A stretch of 64,000 nucleotides of DNA from Triangularia verruculosa (taxonomy: Eukaryota; Ascomycota; Sordariomycetes; Sordariales; Podosporaceae), in NCBI GenBank assembly GCA_033296885.1, contig MU863883.1, positions 372,001 through 436,000 on the forward strand. Direction: 5' to 3'. Below the pieces are notes generated by a model. The model was not told where the DNA came from. It did no database searches and saw only the letters and a program-made list of their open reading frames with translations. Made by a program: the position numbers and the translations under genes. Below, piece after piece: positions 57,699 through 64,000 of the stretch; position 1 is the first letter of the stretch; the number at the start of each line of letters is the position of its first letter.

Positions 57699-60359
57699 TT
57701 AAGCAAATGTAGGTGCCGTGTAAATGAGGGTCCCCATCACCATAGCTCCACCAATAGCCGCGATCCCAACACGCTCTGCGAGGCGGAATAACTTCACTCT
57801 CTTTGTCGGCCTCTCAAAAGTAAGAGGCAATTGTATCGAAGCTCTCTCGAGTTGACTGTCAGCTTCAGTCGTAATCGCTGTGATGGCTTCATCCGCTTTA
57901 GGGGCTTCAGGAGTCGCTGACGACACCGGACCATCCCAATACCGGTCAGCAGTTGTTTGTTCAGATATATCCTCGGCCTTTCTCTTGCGCTTCGTAAGGA
58001 TTGGCTCCGGCTGCTCTGTCTGTACAAGCGGCTGCGAATTGCTGCTCGCGACGACGGGTTGCCCTTCAGTCTTCTGCACAGCAACTTCTCCAGAATCCGG
58101 CTTACTAGCCTCGGACTCCGTGGTTTCGATACCCTGTGCCACAGGCTGTTCGGCCTCTGGCTCCTTAGTCACGACAGTCTCCTCGGCAGTGGTCGCAGCA
58201 AAGTTGGCGCGTCGAGAGGCAGTTCTTTTAGATAGTCGGTCGAAAATCTGAGCAACAACCGAGCCCTCATTTTCCGAATAACTAGATGGAGTCTCCTGAG
58301 ACAGGGGAGGAAGCCTGGAGAAAGCCAGGAGCCTTGGTCCTGAGGTCTCTGCTGGGACCTGCTCGGTCTCGAACCGGGGCCTGATGGGCTCATTGCAGAG
58401 AGCGTAGACGGATGAAGCTGGACGAAGGGTAGTCTGAGTGTCCAAAACCGCCTTGTTGAACGGCTGGCCGAATGTCTTGTTGAAGTAAGCTTTGTTCTCT
58501 TCTCGCGCCGCGAAGAAGTCAACTTTGCCCGTTCTCGTGCCCAAGGACTCATAACTCCCCGCGCCCATCACAAGCCAGGGCTTAGGGGAGTCATCCCTTC
58601 GGAGCTCAGGCAGAGGGTGAAGGATGGTCGGTGACAGGCCAGGGCGATCGTTCAAAAGCTTCTCAATCGCAATGGGGCTGCTATTCTTAATAACGGCTTG
58701 ATCCTTCTTCTCGTTGGCAGGAAGAACGGGGGACGTGCATTCTGTCATGGTGTTGGTCAGAGTATCATCATGCTCGTCAGACGCAGCAGGAATCGTGGAT
58801 CCCTGACTCCAGTTTGGTCTTCCCACAGGCATGGATAGCAGAAGGGGCGACGGTGCAGGTGCTAGATCGAACATTTCTAGGTCCGCAATGGCACCTGTTA
58901 CATATTAGCACCTGTATATGAATTCAGTGAGACGACATTGACCACATACCCTCGTCACCAGCGATAGCACTCTCGTTATCGGAGTAGTCCAAAGACTCCA
59001 TGTCTTCGTTGAGAGCGCTTGAGTGATCGCTCTGATAATCCATCTCGTCGTCGCTGCCGCTGCTGCTGTCATCATCGCTTGAAGACTCGCTGTCCCTGAA
59101 TTCCTCGGGGTAGTCGATGTTGCTTTCAGCGTCGCTCAGGTCGCTATCATTGTCGTGGTGTTCGCTGTCGACGCTATGGTCACTACTGCAATCCGAATCT
59201 ATGTCAGAGTCGAAGAAGCTCGGCTCCATGGCCTCCAAGGCCTGGGCAGTCTGCCCCAGTGTCGAAGCCAATTCGGCTATACGCGAGGTTGCAGCTCCCA
59301 ATGAAGCGACATCGTGAATGGGCTCCTGCCTCTCCGACACCACATTGAGATCTGGAACGTCAAGCTGGAGAACCTCAACCTCGTTCGGAACCCGAGCATC
59401 ACACGGTGCGCTCTTGTGATTTCGGCGCTCTTGAATCCTGAGTGGCGACGAAGGAGGCGAAGAGATATCGATGTAGACAGGGCCGCCGTCATTGTAAGAG
59501 CGTTGGCCAGACGTTCTTGCCCAAGTATGATTCTGGTGGGAGGTTGAGGTTCCCGTAAGATCAATGACAGCAATGGGCTTCGATGGAAGCGAGTGCTGCA
59601 CCTTGGATGCTATCTTTGAACTCATAGTTGCGGAATTGCTGGAATGGGCGCTGTTGTCGCTAGTATAACTATCAACATCTGAGCTACAATCGGAATCATC
59701 CGGAACTTGAAATGTGCTCGTGCCACAGTCGTCGCCCACGCTGAACGTCTCAGTCAGTGCCGACGAGGCAGGAGATGATGGGACATACCTATTGGAGGGG
59801 TTGTTGAACGAGACGCCAACCTTGACCGAAACAGGCAAGAATGTAGAGGTGCCACGATCGATTGGGAGACCGAAAGTGAGTCTGTCGCCGTCTCTGAGCT
59901 CCCTGGGCTTTTTCTCGAGCTTCTCCAGCTTATTGAGATAAGTCCCGTGGAGGGAACCCTTGTCCCGAACTTGAACTTTCTGTTGCAAAACGTCAGTCAG
60001 CATGGCATGATACAAACGGATGTGGCCTCGGGGGGTCGTACCTTCTCCTCCATATCGACACAAATTTCAGCGTGATCCCTTGACATGACAGCGCTGTCGA
60101 ACCAGGCGTTGTCGTGACCAGGCACGAACCCTTTAGCGGCGACCTTGGAAGAACGGCCGATGGTGACTACGTTGTCGGTAGCGGACAAGATGATTTGTCG
60201 ATGGGAGTAGCCAACTGGCGTGCAGTTTCCTGGACCTTCGACCGTCAGGTCAATTTGTGCTACGGGAATTTGAGTTAGAAAGATGATTTGGGTGAATTGA
60301 GCAGAAAAGGTAAAATCGGGGAACAAACCTAAACCCGCCGCCTGCGAGTGAGCGGCCAT
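57699..60359 (-). CDS. FHA-domain protein with C-terminal membrane anchor, 824 aa
   Basis: Four exons: 60359-60329, 60259-60042, 59979-58950 and 58894-57699; phases agree. The N-terminal FHA domain has the GR, SxxH and HGT elements: TIGRSSK, SRDHAEI and RDKGSLHGTYLNK. It should bind phosphothreonine. The middle is Ser/Asp-rich and very acidic (for example DSDIDSDCSSDHSVDS), followed by a region with KPWLVMGAGSYES and FDRLSKRT, and a basic KRKRK nuclear-localisation-like patch. The last 25 residues (VGIAAIGGAMVMGTLIYTAPT) form a single hydrophobic segment after a basic flank, so the protein is probably tail-anchored. FHA plus tail anchor resembles SLMAP/Far9-Far10 of STRIPAK, but I see no long coiled coil, so I do not assign it. 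Confidence 0.85.
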
Positions 60360-61940
60360 TTTGCTCTCAAAGTTTGGGGTATGGCTGGGTGGTGGTGGGT
60401 AAAGTGGCTCGAGTCTAATGGGGGTTTGAGGAGCACAAAGCTGTGAATGTAATCTGGAAGAGAATGCTGCCGGCGAGCCTGAAAGGTCCTGAGATAGATA
60501 GAGGAAGAAGGCCGCGAGCTTGGGAAGTCAGGTGCAAGTCGCACGAAGAGGGGGAAATCGAAAAGAGAGGACGGTCGAAGCAACCAGAGTGAAGTTGGTT
60601 CGGTTCCCCTCCCACGTCAGACAAAGCTCGGGCCTATGACTGGCGAGTCTGGATGGCTTGCTGGCTGGCTTCCACTTGTGTAATGGCTTGCTCTTGTTGA
60701 CGGTGGATAACGAGGCAGGACAATGCAAGTCGTGTGAAATAGAAGGATGATAGAGTTGCGCAGTGGTCCCGCACCTCGTGGCTTGGTTTACAGTTCTTGA
60801 AAGAATCAAGCAGCTATCGAAAGGCGGGAAAGGAAGGAGAGATGGAAGGGAAGCACAGCTGTTGGGGTTCAGGCAGGAGTGCCCGTGATCTATGGGAGCC
60901 TTCCCGGGGCGGGGCAATGCACATGAGCTCCCCCAATCAGGCAGACAGGAACAGCCGATAAGATGGGAAGGCTTGCCTTGTCGTGTGACGGAATGGGCAA
61001 TTCCAGATTGGAGGGGAACTAGGTGTGAGGTGAATCATTTGTATATTGCCTTAGAAAACCAAGCTTCGGGGTGGAGGACTGGGGCCTTGTTGGTTTCTTT
61101 CGAGTCCGAGTTGACCCTCTTAGAATTATCTCGGCTCTGAAGCTCCTGTTTCACTGGATGGACAGAGGTTCTTTGAGGTAATGATGTCGAGGTGCTTCCG
61201 GCGAAGTGCTGAATGCGGGGCAGCTTTTAGAGAGCAATCAGAGAGCACCTCACTCACTCACTCATCGGATTGGGGGTTGCCTGTTTGCTAGGTACCTAGG
61301 TATGCCGCCACAACCGTAAGCTGCCCACACAAGCATTGAGAGAATTACATTGAGCCAACATCCAAACCACCTTCGACAAGCCAGCCTCCCAGCAAGAATT
61401 CATCCTCGAGGCAAGAAGGCACTTTGAACTTGGCTGCTGTTGCGTGTAAGTCGTGTGTCATGGGTTTTGGACCAGGAGCCCCTGCTGACGACAGCCCCTC
61501 CTTCCCTGAGTGGCACGAGTGGTAACTCTGGTGGGGCGTTTGGAATTTGGCGCTGCAGGTCACGTGTCTGGCTTTGAGTGGGGGGGTGGCACACCGCACA
61601 GACAGGGTGCTGCGACGCTACTTGGTACGTAAGGCGACCTCTGGAACGGTCTGGCTTGCGAGTCAAAAGATTCCCGCCGCATCACCAAACCAACACCCTC
61701 CGAATATCAGATACATATAGAGAACCGACAGCCAGAAGCTGCTTCTCAAAACAGACGACGGCCGTGGGTGACAGTCTTCACAACTCATCGCCGCGCCAAC
61801 TGTCCTGTGCCTCTCGCTGCTGCGATACCCTCGGTGACCGCCGCTTCTCGAACCGGTGAGGCCGATCCCCCATTCCCAAAGAGACCCAACGCCCGCATCC
61901 GCAACACAACCGTCGGTGCACATCGACACAACTCCCAAAT
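60360..61940. promoter_or_regulatory. Divergent promoter region of the FHA gene and VPS1
   Basis: About 1.6 kb head-to-head. It contains the palindromic word CTAGGTACCTAGGTA at 61288-61302. The VPS1-proximal 250 bp are CA/CT-rich, typical of a fungal leader. No gene is supported; frames here lack domains. Confidence 0.4.
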
Positions 61941-64000
61941 ATGACGGTCGATACCAACTCGCTGGCCACTCCCGGCGGCATCTCTGACCCCAGTCTCATC
62001 AAGTATGCCCCTCGCCTGCCCCACGCTGCCAGACCGTTAGGCACTAACCTCGCGTTGTAGGTTGGTCAACAAGCTCCAAGATGTCTTCACCACGGTTGGT
62101 GTCAACAACCCTATCGATCTTCCTCAAATAGTTGTCGTTGGCAGTCAGTCTAGTGGCAAGAGTTCAGTATTAGAAAATATTGTCGGTCGTGACTTGTACG
62201 TGGACCCCCTGAGAACCCCTATTCGCATATTCTCAGCAGGGTCGCCTCTAGCCCATCAGATAAAGACTTGGGTGCAAGCTAACACCAAGAACTAATACAG
62301 CTTACCTCGTGGCTCCGGCATCGTCACTCGTCGACCCCTAGTTCTCCAGCTTATTAACCGGCCTGCGACGGTCGACTCCAACGGTGTCGATGAGAAGCTT
62401 GAGGGGAGCACAGACAAGGCAGCCAACACGGACGAATGGGGCGAGTTCCTACATATCCCTGGCCAAAAGTTCTACGACTTCAACAAGATCCGCGAGGAGA
62501 TCAATCGAGAGACCGAGGCTAAGGTTGGCCGGAACGCCGGCATTTCGCCTGCCCCTATCAACCTTCGCATCTATTCCCCCAATGTCTTGAACCTCACTCT
62601 TGTCGACTTGCCCGGCTTGACGAGAGTGCCCGTCGGTGATCAGCCGCGTGATATCGAGAGGCAAATTCGTGACATGATCATGAAGTTTATTCAAAAGTCC
62701 AACGCCATCATTCTGGCCGTCTCGCCTGCCAACGTCGACTTGGCAAACTCGGATGGTCTCAAGCTGGCGAGAGAGGTGGATCCTGAGGGTCAAAGAACAA
62801 TTGGTGTTCTCACGAAGGTCGATTTGATGGACGAGGGAACTGATGTCGTTGATATTCTTGCGGGGCGTATCATCCCCCTGAGACTTGGATATGTCCCTGT
62901 TGTCAACCGTGGTCAAAGGGATATCGACAACAAGAAGCCCATTAACGCCGCCCTCGACGCCGAAAAGGCCTTTTTCGACAACCACAAGGCGTACCGTAAT
63001 AAGAGTACTTACTGCGGTACCCCGTATCTTGCCCGCAAGCTTAACCTGATCCTCATGATGCACATCAAGCAAACACTCCCAGAGATTAAGAGCCGTATCT
63101 CGAATTCTCTGCAGAAATACACTCAGGAGCTGGAGTCTCTCGGGCCCTCGATGCTGGGCAACAGTGCGAATATTGTTCTGAACATAATCACCGAATTTAC
63201 CAACGAATGGCGAACGGTCTTGGACGGCAACAACACAGAGCTTTCGAGCAATGAGCTATCGGGTGGTGCCAGAATCAGTTTTGTTTTCCACGAGCTGTAT
63301 TCGAACGGTGTCAAGGCGGTTGATCCTTTTGACCATGTCAAAGATGTCGATATTCGCACCATTCTTTACAACTCATCTGGCTCCTCCCCAGCATTGTTCG
63401 TGGGCACCACTGCATTTGAGCTCATCGTTAAGCAGCAGATTAAGCGGTTGGAAGAGCCAAGCTTGAAGTGTGCTTCGTTGGTCTACGACGAGCTTGTACG
63501 TATCCTTACGCACCTTCTCGGCAAGCAGCTTTACCGGCGCTATCCCGGACTGAAGGAGAAGATCCACGCTGTGGTTATCTCTTTTTTCAAAAAGGCCATG
63601 GAGCCAACGAATAAGCTGGTGAAGGATCTGGTTGCCATGGAGGCGTGCTATGTCAACACGGGACATCCTGATTTCTTGAATGGCCACCGCGTAGGTTCCT
63701 CTTGCCTCGATCGTCTACTACATGTATGCTAATAGTCTTTTGATAGGCCATGGCGATTGTCAACGAGAAGCACAACCCCTCGAGGCCTGTCCAGGTCGAC
63801 CCCAAGACGGGCAAGCCTCTGGCGAACACACCCAGGGCAGCCAGCCCGACTCTTGTGGCCTCGTCGGATGGCGACTCCGGAAACAGTGGGTTCTTTGGCA
63901 GCTTCTTTGCCGCCAAGAACAAGAAGAAGGCGGCTGCCATGGAGGCTCCTCCGCCTGTTCTTAAGGCTTCTGGCACTTTGTCAGAGCGCGAGAACATTGA
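61941..64000 (+). CDS. VPS1: Dynamin-related GTPase Vps1 (3' end outside window)
   Basis: Large GTPase for vacuolar sorting, endosome and peroxisome fission. Exons in the window: 61941-62002, 62061-62195, 62301-63690 and 63747 to beyond 64000; phases agree. G1 is GSQSSGKSS (from residue 48), the G2 region LPRGSGIVTRRP follows exon 3, G3 is DLPG (LTLVDLPGLTRVP) and G4 is TKVD. The dynamin middle domain runs through AYRNKSTYCGTPYLARKLN and ELSGGARISFVFHELY. The sequence continues into the variable insert (NSGFFGSFFAAKNKKK); the GED lies past the edge. There is no PH or Pro-rich domain so far, which separates Vps1 from classical dynamins. The short IPGQKFYDF segment and early PGG start fit Vps1 rather than Dnm1. 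Confidence 0.95.

Overview
This 64 kb window is nuclear DNA of a filamentous ascomycete. Genes are intron-containing on both strands. Introns are short (about 42-110 nt in most cases), with GTATGT/GTAAGT-type donors, CTAAC/CTGAC-type branch sites and CAG/TAG/AAG acceptors. The gene set (GCN2/CPC-3, Cut12, UreF, Tom40, Vps1, Cdc34) and the close match of Tom40 to what I remember of the Neurospora protein suggest Sordariomycetes, probably Sordariales; that placement is an inference. There are no rRNA genes, recognisable tRNAs, CRISPR arrays, transposases or phage features. For nearly every gene I resolved the splice sites and checked that the exons sum to an open frame.

Left part (1-13 kb): DNA polymerase delta (minus, 3' end cut by the window edge), a divergent low-complexity protein, Get4 (minus), a UBA/UIM protein with a degenerate USP-like fold (minus) and the Cdc34-type E2 (minus). 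Middle (13-29.4 kb): GCN2 (minus) divergent from a Cut12-like spindle pole body protein (plus), UreF (plus) convergent with Cwc2 (minus), Rbg2/DRG2 (plus) divergent from Cwc2, then Spo12 and an ACAD10/11-type acyl-CoA dehydrogenase (both minus).

Right part (31.6-64 kb): an active-looking deubiquitinase with a polybasic, CaaX-ending tail (plus); an assembly gap between long G and C homopolymers; Tom40 (minus); a 6-phosphofructo-2-kinase whose phosphatase half lacks its catalytic histidine (plus); an RmlD/MAT2B-like reductase (plus); an RA-PH adaptor (plus); farnesyl diphosphate synthase (minus); Cdc23/Apc8 (plus); a secreted cell-surface protein (plus); an FHA protein with a C-terminal membrane anchor (minus); and Vps1, cut by the right edge (plus).

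This looks like ordinary chromosomal housekeeping content, not a gene cluster. Ubiquitin-related genes are frequent (pseudo-USP, Cdc34, CaaX deubiquitinase, Apc8), but they are scattered on both strands and nothing shows co-regulation. The observations most worth following are the predicted prenylated deubiquitinase, the catalytically dead USP-like protein, the phosphatase-dead PFK-2/FBPase-2, the run of micro-exons at the start of RBG2, and the tail-anchored FHA protein. I saw no convincing new multi-gene system.
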